NCBI RefSeq assembly: GCF_011100465.1
Contig: NZ_CP049740.1
Location: 1,914,001 to 1,978,000, forward strand
Direction of reading: 5' to 3'
Origin: Jeotgalibaca arthritidis
GTDB lineage: Bacteria > Bacillota > Bacilli > Lactobacillales > Aerococcaceae
Length of the DNA: 64,000 nt
Shown one piece after another: positions 50,282-59,503 of this stretch (position 1 is its first letter; each line of letters opens with the position of its first letter). The translations under genes and the position numbers were made by a program. The notes below the pieces were generated by a model. It saw nothing but the letters and a program-made list of their open reading frames with translations, was not told where the DNA came from and ran no database searches.

Positions 50282-50589
50282 GATTTTGACCTCCTTTAGC
50301 AGTCTTTCAGAATAACTGATTTACGAGCTTTAGCTTTCCAATTTCATACACTTTAGTAATTTATCATAACTCTGAGTTGAATGCAAGCCATTCAAGCAAA
50401 AATACTTGACAGCTAATTTAAAAAATCAATGAGATTAATGAAAGAACTATTTAATATGCATCCGATTCCACTAAAATTTGATTGTTTATTATAATAAATT
50501 CAAGATAAAAGTTATTTTTTGACGGATTATATGCTATTATGGATGATGATTAGTGTTTGTTCCCATTATACTAAGGAGGCTGTATCATT
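50282..50589. other. Divergent promoter region between rpmB and the Asp23-family gene
   Basis: On the minus strand, TTGCAT and TAAATT with a 17-base spacer lie near 50362-50390 and could serve rpmB. On the plus strand, TGC-TATTAT (50532-50540) is an extended -10 about 50 bases before the Asp23 gene. A TTGACA at 50407-50412 has no good partner. No gene is seen. Confidence 0.5.
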
Positions 50590-50952
50590 ATGACAGTAAA
50601 AATCCAAACCAAGTATGGAGAAATAGAATTAACAAACGACGTTATTGCGACGGTTGTGGGAGGAGCTGCTACTGATAACTACGGTGTTGTTGGTATGGCT
50701 AGCAAAAACCAAATCAGAGATAATATCAGTGAAATATTAAAAAAAGAAAATTATTCAAAAGGTGTTATCGTCAGACAAGATGGTGACGGCGTGGCAGTTG
50801 ATGTTTACATCGTTGCGTTGTACGGCACTAAAATTTCTGAAATATCTCGCAATGTCCAAACGCAAGTGAAATATAATTTAGAAAAATTACTTGGGTTTGC
50901 AGCGGAGCAAGTGAATGTCTTTGTACAAAGTGTTCGCGTATTGAATGATTAA
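50590..50952 (+). CDS. Asp23/Gls24 family envelope stress protein (YloU-like)
   Basis: A 120-residue Asp23/Gls24 family protein without signal peptide or membrane segment. The pattern GEIELTNDVIATVVGGAA, then GDGVAVDVYIVALYG and QVKYNLEKLLG is typical. Relatives associate with the membrane in envelope stress. The YloU subgroup is fixed before the fakA gene. The ATG follows AAGGAGG. Confidence 0.9.
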   Translation: MTVKIQTKYGEIELTNDVIATVVGGAATDNYGVVGMASKNQIRDNISEILKKENYSKGVIVRQDGDGVAVDVYIVALYGTKISEISRNVQTQVKYNLEKLLGFAAEQVNVFVQSVRVLND

Positions 50953-50960
50953 TTGAGAGA

Positions 50961-50979
50961 TCACCATTCCACATGGTGA
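50961..50979 (+). promoter_or_regulatory. Hairpin abutting the fakA ribosome-binding site
   Basis: TCACCAT/ATGGTGA with a 5-base loop ends on the first base of AAGGAGG (50979-50985). It may tune translation. Confidence 0.4.
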
Positions 50980-50994
50980 AGGAGGATATGCAAG

Positions 50995-52662
50995 GTGAAG
51001 AAAACAGAACTGACTGCAATTGATTTAAAGGCGATGGTGGAGGTCGCGCAAGAGCGTTTAAGTGAACATGCAGAGTATGTAAACTCATTAAATGTTTTTC
51101 CGGTCCCCGATGGTGATACCGGTACGAATATGAACCTGTCATTTACTTCAGGAGCGGAGCGCGTTTCTTATTCTGAGACAGATCGCGTTGACCAAATGAG
51201 TAAAGATTTAGCAAAAGGCCTATTGATGGGGGCTCGAGGAAACTCAGGCGTTATTCTATCGCAACTTTTCCGTGGTTTTTCAAAAGCTATGGAAGACAGA
51301 GAGGTTTTAAATGCACAAGAGTTCGCTCAAGCATTCTCACAAGGTGTTGAAACAGCCTATAAGGCAGTAATGAAACCTGTTGAGGGGACTATTCTAACAG
51401 TAGCTAGAGAATCAGCCGCTGCTGGTGTTGAAGCAGCTAATGAAACAGACGATATTATTGATATCATGAAAACAGTAGTGGATGCTGGTAAAGTGAGTTT
51501 AGATAATACACCAAACCTATTAGCTGTCTTAAAAGAAGTAGGTGTCGTTGATAGTGGTGGACAAGGTCTATTGTACATCTATCAAGGCTTCCTAGAATCT
51601 TTAACAGGTGAGAAAGTGGCTATGTCGACATCAACTGTTAAAAAGGCTGAAGTAACTGATATTGCTCATCAAGAGAATTTTAGTAACATAGCTCATGCGG
51701 TTTCCAATGAAGATATTAAATTTGGTTACTGTACGGAGATTATGGTGAATCTTGGTGAAGGTGAAACAGTAACGGATACATTTGATTATGACACATTCCG
51801 TAATCATTTAAACGAAGTGGGCGACTCATTATTAGTTGTTGCTGATGATGAAATCGTAAAAGTTCATGTTCACACGGAATATCCTGGCGAAGTCATGAAT
51901 TATGGTCAGAAATTCGGATCATTAATTAAAATCAAAGTAGACAATATGCGTATGCAACACGACGAAGTTTCTGTTAAAGGAGCAACAAGTCAGCCAGCAG
52001 AAGTAAAACCTTATGCTGTTATTGCTGTTGCTGCTGGAGAAGGCGTTCATAATTTATTCAAGAGTCTAGGAGTATCATCAATCATTAATGGTGGACAAAC
52101 AATGAACCCTAGTACGGAAGATATTATGAAAGCAATTGATGAAGCAAATGCTGAAAAAACAATTATCTTACCAAATAACAAAAACATCTTCATGGCAGCT
52201 GATCAAGCAGCAGCAGTATCTGATAAAGATGTTGTTGTCGTGCCATCTAAAACAATTTTGCAAGGTTTGGCAGCAATGCTAGCCTTTACCGACCAAGCAG
52301 AGTTAGAAGATAACAAGACAGCTATGACGGCTGAATTGGATAATGTGAAGAGTGGCCAAATTACAACAGCTGTGCGTGATACGGCTATTGAAGGTGTATC
52401 TATTCATAAAGATGACTTCATGGGAATTATCGACGGTAAAATCGTTGTATCTAATCCAGATCGTTCATCAGCTGTTGAAGAAACGCTTCGTGCCATGATT
52501 GATGAAGACAGTGAAATTGTAACGCTAATCTATGGTGAAGATACAACTGCTGAAGAGTGCGAAGCAATTGCAGAAGCAATGGAAGCAGAATTTGAAGATA
52601 TTGAATTTGAAGTTCAAGCTGGTAACCAACCAGTTTACAGTTATTTAATATCTGTAGAATAG
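50995..52662 (+). CDS. fakA: Fatty acid kinase catalytic subunit FakA (DAK2 domain, YloV)
   Basis: FakA phosphorylates fatty acids bound to FakB so that they enter phospholipids. The N-terminal DhaL/DAK2 domain carries NVFPVPDGDTGTNM and LLMGARGNSGVILSQL, followed by the middle and C-terminal FakA domains, 555 residues in all. GTG start nine bases after AAGGAGG. FakA products feed the PlsX/acyl-phosphate route encoded 2 kb downstream. Confidence 0.93.
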   Translation: MKKTELTAIDLKAMVEVAQERLSEHAEYVNSLNVFPVPDGDTGTNMNLSFTSGAERVSYSETDRVDQMSKDLAKGLLMGARGNSGVILSQLFRGFSKAMEDREVLNAQEFAQAFSQGVETAYKAVMKPVEGTILTVARESAAAGVEAANETDDIIDIMKTVVDAGKVSLDNTPNLLAVLKEVGVVDSGGQGLLYIYQGFLESLTGEKVAMSTSTVKKAEVTDIAHQENFSNIAHAVSNEDIKFGYCTEIMVNLGEGETVTDTFDYDTFRNHLNEVGDSLLVVADDEIVKVHVHTEYPGEVMNYGQKFGSLIKIKVDNMRMQHDEVSVKGATSQPAEVKPYAVIAVAAGEGVHNLFKSLGVSSIINGGQTMNPSTEDIMKAIDEANAEKTIILPNNKNIFMAADQAAAVSDKDVVVVPSKTILQGLAAMLAFTDQAELEDNKTAMTAELDNVKSGQITTAVRDTAIEGVSIHKDDFMGIIDGKIVVSNPDRSSAVEETLRAMIDEDSEIVTLIYGEDTTAEECEAIAEAMEAEFEDIEFEVQAGNQPVYSYLISVE

Positions 52663-52668
52663 GATTTC

Positions 52669-52705
52669 TAAAAAAGGCTAAGGCGTTTGCCTAAGCCTTT
52701 TTTTA
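52669..52705 (+). terminator. Terminator of fakA
   Basis: A 14-position stem, AAAAAGGCTAAGGC with one A-A mismatch, runs into TTTTTT. Confidence 0.88.
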
Positions 52706-52721
52706 GATTGAGGAGGAAGAA

Positions 52722-54785
52722 ATGGAAGAATTAATCAAAAAAAGCCTTTATGATGAGGTTGACGTTCTTCCAGGCGTCGGACCAAAACGGCTAGAGGCTT
52801 TGCATTCATTAGGTATTTTTACTATCAATGATTTACTGACTCACTTTCCTTTTCGTTACGAAGATATCCAAGTCAAACGGTTGAGTGAGATTGAAGATCA
52901 GGATAAAGTTACGTTGAAGGGGAGAGTCGTTACCCAAGCAGTCGTTAATTTTTATGGACACCGTAAAAGCCGGCTTTCCTTTAAATTGGCAATGGAAGAT
53001 GCGGTTGTCAGTGTCACTTTCTTTAACCAACCCTATCTGAAAAGTCGCATTCAACTAGAAGAAGAAATTGCTGTTTTTGGAAAATGGGACTCGATTAGAC
53101 AGAATTTAGCTGGCTTTAAAATATTAGGGTCTTACGATTCCGATGATGAACAAAAAGAATTTGAGTCTGTTTATCATGCTAATAAGTCGATTAAGCAACA
53201 AACCATTGTGAATTTGATTGAGGCAGCTATTGAACGCTACTATCATTTGGTTCCTGAAATCATCCCAGAAGAGCTGAATCAACAGTATCATTTGATGGCG
53301 CACAAAGATGCGATTAGAGCTATTCATTTTCCTAAAAATGAAGAAGAATTTCAGCAAGCCGGTCGACAAATTGTTTACCAAGAATTCTTTACTTATCAAA
53401 TGCGATTACAGCTTCTACGCTATAATCGCAAGGCATCTAGTAAAGGAACGGCCATCCTATACGATGTTCATCGGTTGAAAGATTTTATTCAAACCTTGCC
53501 ATTTGAACTCACGGATGGCCAAAAACAAGTTGTGAATGAAATTTGTCGCGATTTGAGAGAACCCTATGAAATGAATCGCTTATTACAAGGTGATGTAGGT
53601 AGTGGAAAGACAATTGTAGCCGTTGTTTCATTGGTAGCAGCTATTTTAGATGGTTATCAAGGCGCATTGATGGCACCGACAGAAATTTTGGCAGAACAAC
53701 ATTTTCAAACCATTTCCGATTTATTTCGTGATACGCCATTCACAGTAGCCTTATTAACAGGTAGCACAAAGACCAAGGAGAGACGGTTATTGCTCGAACA
53801 ACTTGCTAATGGCGAGTTGGACTTAGTGATTGGAACCCATGCCCTGATTCAAGATGATGTTCTATTCCATCGCTTAGGCTTGGTTGTAACGGATGAACAA
53901 CACCGATTTGGGGTCGCTCAACGTCAAAAATTAAATGAAAAAGGGCAAAGTCCTAATGTTCTCTATATGACTGCCACCCCAATTCCACGAACACTTGCCA
54001 TTACGATGATGGGCGAAATGGATGTATCGGTGTTGAAACAAATGCCAGCTGGTCGTATTCCTATTAAGACCGTTTGGAGTAAATCAGAGCAAATGGAAAC
54101 CTCTCTTGATTTTATTGACAAACAGCTGCAACAAGGCCGTCAAGCATATATTATTACGCCTTTGATTGAAGAGTCTGAATTGATGGACTTGAAGAATGCG
54201 ACTGAAATGCACCAACGTGTTGAAGCATACTATCAAGGGCGGTGGCAAGTTGGCTTACTACATGGTCGCCAAAAAGCAGATGAAAAAGATGCCATTATGC
54301 AACAATTTAAAAATAACGACTATCAAGTACTCGTTTCTACAACAGTTATTGAGGTAGGCTTAAATGTTCCTAACGCCACTGTTATGGTGATTCAAGACGC
54401 TGAACGCTTTGGTTTGTCACAGCTCCACCAGCTAAGAGGACGTGTGGGAAGGGGAAGTGCAGAATCTTACTGTATTTTACTTGCCAACCCTAAAACTGAA
54501 AATGGAAAAGAACGTATGAAAATTATGACGGAATCTACCGATGGCTTTTATCTCAGTCAAAAAGACTTAGAGCTACGTGGATCAGGTGATTTATTTGGCG
54601 TTAAACAATCGGGAATGCCTGATTTTAAATACGGTGATATTGTGACCCACGCCAATGTTTTAGAGGCAGCTAACCGTGACGCTATTTCCTTGTTGACTTT
54701 AGACGATTTCTTTTCTTCTGAACGTTATCTTCCATTAAGGGAGTATGTCATGAATGAGCAAGTTATCGCTAAAAAATTACAATGA
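52722..54785 (+). CDS. recG: ATP-dependent DNA helicase RecG
   Basis: RecG remodels stalled forks and Holliday junctions. The 687 residues have the N-terminal wedge/OB domain (PGVGPKRLEAL at the start), Walker A GDVGSGKT (290-297), DEQH at about 391-394, and the C-terminal helicase and TRG motifs. ATG follows GAGGAGG. In B. subtilis fapR follows; here plsX follows directly. Confidence 0.96.
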   Translation: MEELIKKSLYDEVDVLPGVGPKRLEALHSLGIFTINDLLTHFPFRYEDIQVKRLSEIEDQDKVTLKGRVVTQAVVNFYGHRKSRLSFKLAMEDAVVSVTFFNQPYLKSRIQLEEEIAVFGKWDSIRQNLAGFKILGSYDSDDEQKEFESVYHANKSIKQQTIVNLIEAAIERYYHLVPEIIPEELNQQYHLMAHKDAIRAIHFPKNEEEFQQAGRQIVYQEFFTYQMRLQLLRYNRKASSKGTAILYDVHRLKDFIQTLPFELTDGQKQVVNEICRDLREPYEMNRLLQGDVGSGKTIVAVVSLVAAILDGYQGALMAPTEILAEQHFQTISDLFRDTPFTVALLTGSTKTKERRLLLEQLANGELDLVIGTHALIQDDVLFHRLGLVVTDEQHRFGVAQRQKLNEKGQSPNVLYMTATPIPRTLAITMMGEMDVSVLKQMPAGRIPIKTVWSKSEQMETSLDFIDKQLQQGRQAYIITPLIEESELMDLKNATEMHQRVEAYYQGRWQVGLLHGRQKADEKDAIMQQFKNNDYQVLVSTTVIEVGLNVPNATVMVIQDAERFGLSQLHQLRGRVGRGSAESYCILLANPKTENGKERMKIMTESTDGFYLSQKDLELRGSGDLFGVKQSGMPDFKYGDIVTHANVLEAANRDAISLLTLDDFFSSERYLPLREYVMNEQVIAKKLQ

Positions 54786-54861
54786 TGTCCATAGAAGGAT
54801 GACATTTCAGATGAGTTTATTTAAAATAGATGTAATACAGAAAAAGAAAAGAGGTTATTAG

Positions 54862-55878
54862 ATGAGAATTGCAGTTGATGCAATGGGAGGAGATCACGCT
54901 CCTCAGGCAATCGTAGAAGGTATTTTAATGGCAGAAAAAGAGTTCTCGGACGTTGAGTTCCTTCTTTACGGTGATGAAAAACAAATTAATCCCTTATTAG
55001 GAGATAAAGTGAATCAAACGAACATTAAGGTCATTCATACGGATGAAAAAATTACGTCGGATGATGAACCTGTTCGTGCGATTCGTTCTAAAAAGACCGC
55101 ATCAATGGTACTTGCTGCTCGTGCTGTAAAAGAAGGAGAAGCAGATGCCTTATTCTCAGCAGGAAATACAGGGGCTCTTTTAACAGCAGGGTTGTTAATA
55201 ATTGGACGTATTAAAGGAATTGATCGTCCAGGTCTAATGCCTGTTTTACCAGTTATTGGAAAAGATGACCAACAATTTGTCTTTATGGATGTGGGGGCCA
55301 ACGCCGATTCCAAGCCAGAAAATATCCACCAATTCGGAATTTTAGGCTCATACTATGCCAAGTTTGTCTTAGGGATCGAGAATCCGCGTGTTGCCCTACT
55401 TAATAACGGTTCAGAAGCTGGCAAAGGAAGTGAACTGTCTAAAAAGGCATACGAGTTATTAGAAGGTGATGATTCTCTTCACTATATTGGTAATATTGAA
55501 GCAAGAGAGTTACTAACCGGTGACGCTGATGTTATCGTGACAGATGGCTTTACAGGAAATGCTGTTTTGAAAACGATTGAGGGAACAGCATTAAGTTTGA
55601 TGAAGTTGATGAAGAGCAGCATCATGAACGGTAGTGCTAAGGCTAAAATTGGTGGCTTAATGGTTAAAGGAGCGCTCAGTGAGGTGAAAGACATCATGGA
55701 CTATTCTAAACACGGTGGGGCTGTTTTGTTTGGTCTGCGTGCACCAGTTGTTAAAACACATGGCTCTGCTGATAAGACAGCGGTCTTTTATACTATTAAG
55801 CAAATTCGCAAGATTTTGGCTTCTAGTGTGATTGATGATTTGGTTCATCATTTTGAAATACAAAAAGAAAATGAATAG
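54862..55878 (+). CDS. plsX: Phosphate acyltransferase PlsX
   Basis: PlsX converts acyl-ACP to acyl-phosphate for phosphatidic acid synthesis. The 338-residue sequence starts RIAVDAMGGDHAP and includes SAGNTGALLTAGL and the DGFTGNA motif. ATG lies after AAAGAGG. It stands between recG and acpP, as in the plsX-acpP part of the Bacillus cluster. Confidence 0.95.
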   Translation: MRIAVDAMGGDHAPQAIVEGILMAEKEFSDVEFLLYGDEKQINPLLGDKVNQTNIKVIHTDEKITSDDEPVRAIRSKKTASMVLAARAVKEGEADALFSAGNTGALLTAGLLIIGRIKGIDRPGLMPVLPVIGKDDQQFVFMDVGANADSKPENIHQFGILGSYYAKFVLGIENPRVALLNNGSEAGKGSELSKKAYELLEGDDSLHYIGNIEARELLTGDADVIVTDGFTGNAVLKTIEGTALSLMKLMKSSIMNGSAKAKIGGLMVKGALSEVKDIMDYSKHGGAVLFGLRAPVVKTHGSADKTAVFYTIKQIRKILASSVIDDLVHHFEIQKENE

Positions 55879-55903
55879 TTGAATGACTGCTTAAAAAAAA
55901 TAA

Positions 55904-55932
55904 TGGACAAAGCTTATTTTGAAAGGTAGAAT
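55904..55932 (+). promoter_or_regulatory. Promoter of acpP
   Basis: TGGACA and TAGAAT, each 5 of 6 to consensus, are separated by 17 bases. Confidence 0.75.
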
Positions 55933-55998
55933 TGATAATGTAATTTTCAAAATCGAGATCTTTATACTTTGAAAAAATTACAATCAGGAGGTGTTTTT

Positions 55999-56238
55999 TT
56001 GACTGAGAACAGTACTTTTACAAAGATTTCCCAAATGATTATCGAACGTTTTGGCGTTGATGAGGAAAAAGTAACGCGTGAATTAAAGTTCCAAGAAGAC
56101 TTAGGAGCTGATTCATTAGATGTCGTTGAGTTGATTATGGAAATGGAAGACGTTTTTGGCATCCAGATTTCCGATGAAGATGCTGAGAGAATAACCACAA
56201 TTGGCGACGCTGTTGATTATATCGACGGTAATCAATAG
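55999..56238 (+). CDS. acpP: Acyl carrier protein
   Basis: The carrier of acyl groups in fatty acid and phospholipid synthesis. The phosphopantetheine attachment serine is S39 in [11 protein letters not shown], and the acidic four-helix pattern is complete in 79 residues. TTG start six bases after AGGAGGTG; codons further upstream run over that site. The fabD and fabG genes that usually lie between plsX and acpP are absent. Confidence 0.94.
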   Translation: MTENSTFTKISQMIIERFGVDEEKVTRELKFQEDLGADSLDVVELIMEMEDVFGIQISDEDAERITTIGDAVDYIDGNQ

Positions 56239-56263
56239 GTAAACATTTGTTTAATAATAAACT

Positions 56264-56306
56264 AAAGCAACATTGCCGTTTGTTACAAAAGACAATGTTG
56301 CTTTTT
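56264..56306 (+). terminator. Terminator of acpP
   Basis: AAAGCAACATTG (56264-56275) pairs with CAATGTTGCTTT (56293-56304) around a 17-base loop. A T-run follows. Confidence 0.88.
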
Positions 56307-56547
56307 CATAAGCAAAGTTAACAAAATAACGTAAAAATAGCGGTGCATAAATTAAAAAACAATGAAAAATAGGTTGCCTTTCTAATGGTTACTGTATATA
56401 ATTGATTAATGTTAAACATTATTCACAATCTAATAATCTTCAGATATAAAGGTTTGTGACTAAGGAACAATCGTTGTTTTTAAAAATACATAAGCTATAT
56501 ACGAACAATACAATGTCACGTATAGACAATTAGAAGGAGGGTATCCC
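56307..56547 (+). promoter_or_regulatory. Promoter and leader of the opp operon
   Basis: TTGCCT (56374-56379) and a perfect TATAAT (56397-56402) have a 17-base spacer. The leader is about 140 bases and can form small hairpins such as AACAA-TCG-TTGTT and TATACG/CGTATA. A 15-base stretch at 56435-56449 matches the CodY box at about 10 positions only, which is weak. No gene is present. Confidence 0.6.
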
Positions 56548-57558
56548 ATGTCAACAGGGAAACCACTACTAGAGATTAATCATCTCCATACCGGTTTTAG
56601 AATTAAGGATGACTACTATGACGCAGTAGACGACGTGTCATTGACACTGGAAAAAAATGAAATTTTAGCAATTGTAGGTGAATCAGGTTCTGGAAAGAGT
56701 ACACTGGCAACGACAATTGTAGGTCTTCACAATAAAGCAAATACCAAGATTACAGGTGAAGTTTTATATCAAGATCTAAACTTAATTGAATTAAATGAGA
56801 CATTATACAACCGTATTCGTGGTAACGACATCGGTATGATCTTCCAAGATCCATTGTCTGCTTTAAATCCGTTAATGACAATTTCAGATCAAATTGAAGA
56901 AGCACTTATTTATCATACTAAAATGACAGCTGAAGAAAGAAAAGCTCGCGTTTTAGAACTATTAGAGCAAGTTGGTATTCCAAATCCAGTCCGTGTTTCT
57001 AAACAATATCCCCATGAACTATCAGGTGGTATGAGACAACGGGTTGTTATTGCCATTGCCTTATCTTGTAAGCCGCCAATCATTATTGCAGATGAGCCTA
57101 CAACAGCTTTAGACGTAACAATTCAAGCTCAAATTCTTGATCTTCTCAATGATTTACAAGATGAGACTGAAGCAGGCATTATTTTAATTACGCACGACTT
57201 GGGCGTAGTTGCTGAAACAGCTGACCGTGTTGCGGTTATGTATGCTGGCGAAGTGGTTGAAATGGCAACAGCAGATGAGTTGTTTACTAATCCTAAACAT
57301 CCTTATACTCGTTCATTATTAAACTCTATACCACAATCAGATGAAATAAACGGTGAATCAGAAGAATTACATGTTATTGAAGGAACTGTTCCTTCATTAA
57401 AAAATCTTCCTAGAACTGGTTGTCGTTTTGCTTCACGTATCCCGTGGATTCCAGCTGAAGCTCATGAAGGCCATCCGACTCTTCACGAAGTTTCTCCAAA
57501 TCACTTTGTGAGATGTACGTGTCATGAACATTTCCACTTTGAAGGGGAGGCTGAATAA
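56548..57558 (+). CDS. oppD: Oligopeptide ABC transporter ATP-binding protein OppD
   Basis: One of two ATPases of the oligopeptide importer. The 336 residues show Walker A GESGSGKST (44-52), the signature LSGGMRQR, Walker B IIIADEPTTALD, and a C-terminal Opp/Dpp extension with CRF and C-x-C cysteines as in iron-sulfur-type DppD/OppD proteins. ATG follows AGAAGGAGG. It is the first gene of oppDFBCA. Confidence 0.94.
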   Translation: MSTGKPLLEINHLHTGFRIKDDYYDAVDDVSLTLEKNEILAIVGESGSGKSTLATTIVGLHNKANTKITGEVLYQDLNLIELNETLYNRIRGNDIGMIFQDPLSALNPLMTISDQIEEALIYHTKMTAEERKARVLELLEQVGIPNPVRVSKQYPHELSGGMRQRVVIAIALSCKPPIIIADEPTTALDVTIQAQILDLLNDLQDETEAGIILITHDLGVVAETADRVAVMYAGEVVEMATADELFTNPKHPYTRSLLNSIPQSDEINGESEELHVIEGTVPSLKNLPRTGCRFASRIPWIPAEAHEGHPTLHEVSPNHFVRCTCHEHFHFEGEAE

Positions 57559-57559
57559 T

Positions 57560-58510
57560 TTGAGTTTTATGCAAATTAAAGATCTAAAAGTACACTACCC
57601 AATTCGAAGTGGCTTTTGGAATACTGTAACAGACCATGTATATGCTGTTGATGGCATTAACCTAGAAATCGAAGAAGGTAAAACATACGGGTTAGTAGGT
57701 GAGTCAGGATCTGGTAAATCAACAATTGGTAAATCAATTATTGGTTTAGAAAAGATTACATCAGGTCAAGTTATCTATGAAGGCCAGGACGTAACAAACA
57801 AAGCACGTAAGAGAACGTCAGATTACAATCGTAACGTTCAAATGATTTTCCAAGATTCAATGTCTAGTTTAAATCCGAGAAAACGTGTGATTGATATTAT
57901 TTCAGAACCACTAGATAACTTTGAACGCTTATCACCAGATGAAACGAAAAAACGCGTCATGGAGTTATTGGACATTGTTAATATGCCCGAAGACTCACTC
58001 TTTAAATACGCTCATGAATTTTCAGGTGGTCAAAGACAACGTATTGGTGTAGCACGTGCCGTCGCAACTAATCCTAAGTTGATTATTGCCGATGAACCAG
58101 TATCAGCCTTAGACTTATCTGTTCAAGCACAAGTATTGAACTTTATGAAACGTATTCAAGAAGAATACAATGTTTCTTATCTCTTTATTTCTCATGACTT
58201 AGGTGTTGTAAAACACATGTGTGATGACTTAGCAATTATGTATCGTGGTCGCTTTGTAGAATATGGTAACAAAAAAGATATTTATACAAACCCACAACAC
58301 ATTTATACAAAACGCTTATTATCAGCTATTCCAACGATTGATCCAATCAATCGCAAGAAACACAAGGCAGAGAGAATTGCAGTTGAGAAGGAATATGAAA
58401 TGAATCAAGAGAAATTCTATGATCCAAATGGTCGTGTTTACGATCTATCACCTCTAACTGAAACACATCAAGTAGCAATTAATGTTAATTCAGTAAAGGA
58501 GAGTGACTAA
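57560..58510 (+). CDS. oppF: Oligopeptide ABC transporter ATP-binding protein OppF
   Basis: The partner ATPase of OppD. Walker A GESGSGKST, signature FSGGQRQR and Walker B IIADEPVSALD are complete in 316 residues. I choose TTG 57560, nine bases after GAAGGGGAGG and one base after the oppD stop. An internal ATG three codons later is possible. Confidence 0.93.
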   Translation: MSFMQIKDLKVHYPIRSGFWNTVTDHVYAVDGINLEIEEGKTYGLVGESGSGKSTIGKSIIGLEKITSGQVIYEGQDVTNKARKRTSDYNRNVQMIFQDSMSSLNPRKRVIDIISEPLDNFERLSPDETKKRVMELLDIVNMPEDSLFKYAHEFSGGQRQRIGVARAVATNPKLIIADEPVSALDLSVQAQVLNFMKRIQEEYNVSYLFISHDLGVVKHMCDDLAIMYRGRFVEYGNKKDIYTNPQHIYTKRLLSAIPTIDPINRKKHKAERIAVEKEYEMNQEKFYDPNGRVYDLSPLTETHQVAINVNSVKESD

Positions 58511-58512
58511 TT

Positions 58513-59475
58513 ATGTGGAAAACGATTTTAAGACGCGTAATTTTAATGATTCCGCAAATTATTATTCTTAGTCTATTTGTCTTCTTAATGGCTCAGGCTA
58601 TGCCGGGTGACCCATTTACAGGTTTAATTACGCCGGATATGGATCCTGCAACAATTGAACGCTTGCGCGAGGCAGCAGGTTTGAATAATCCATGGTATAT
58701 CCGTTATTGGGATTGGATTGTAAATGCCCTACAAGGTGATTTTGGTAAATCATTTACTTATAAAATCCCTGTTTCTGAGGTTATTGGACAGCGTGTAGGT
58801 AACACGATTTGGTTGTCAATTGTATCTTTAATTTTCACTTATATTATTGCTATTCCACTAGGAATGTTCGCAGGTCGTTACAATGGATCATGGGGAGACA
58901 AAGCGATCAGTTTCTATAACTACTTTAGTTTTGCAATCCCAACATTCGTATTTGCACTTCTATTGATTTGGATCTTTGGATTTAACTTAGGTTGGTTCCC
59001 AACTCGAGGAACAGTTCAAACTGGTTTACAATCTGGCACCTTTGAATACGTGTGGAGTCGTTTTTATCATTTGATTTTACCGGCTTTATCTTATGCCTTG
59101 CTAGCTACGACAAGTACGATTCAGTACTTACGTACAGGGGTTATTGATGCTAAGCAAGAAGATTATGTGAAAACAGCTCGTTCAAAAGGGGTACCTGAGA
59201 ACAAAGTTTATAACAAACATATTTTCCGTAACTCAATCTTACCAATCGCTTCCTTTATTGGATATGACATTACCGGTCTTATCGGAGGATCAATCTTTAT
59301 CGAACGTATCTTCTCATTCCCTGGGATGGGTCGCTTGTTCATCGATTCTCTAATGGCTCGTGACTACAGTGTCATCACTGCATTAATTCTACTGTTTGGT
59401 TTAACAGCTCTATTTGGTACATTGTTATCAGATATTATCATGAGTATTGTTGACCCACGTATTCGAATTGAATAG
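58513..59475 (+). CDS. oppB: Oligopeptide ABC transporter permease OppB
   Basis: A 320-residue membrane permease with about six helices. The N-terminal FVFLMAQAMPGDPF and the cytosolic EAA-type loop with KTARSKGVPENKVYNKHIFRN are typical of OppB/DppB. It begins two bases after the oppF stop. Confidence 0.94.
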   Translation: MWKTILRRVILMIPQIIILSLFVFLMAQAMPGDPFTGLITPDMDPATIERLREAAGLNNPWYIRYWDWIVNALQGDFGKSFTYKIPVSEVIGQRVGNTIWLSIVSLIFTYIIAIPLGMFAGRYNGSWGDKAISFYNYFSFAIPTFVFALLLIWIFGFNLGWFPTRGTVQTGLQSGTFEYVWSRFYHLILPALSYALLATTSTIQYLRTGVIDAKQEDYVKTARSKGVPENKVYNKHIFRNSILPIASFIGYDITGLIGGSIFIERIFSFPGMGRLFIDSLMARDYSVITALILLFGLTALFGTLLSDIIMSIVDPRIRIE

Positions 59476-59503
59476 CAGCAGATAAGGAAAAGGAGGTAAT
59501 AAA

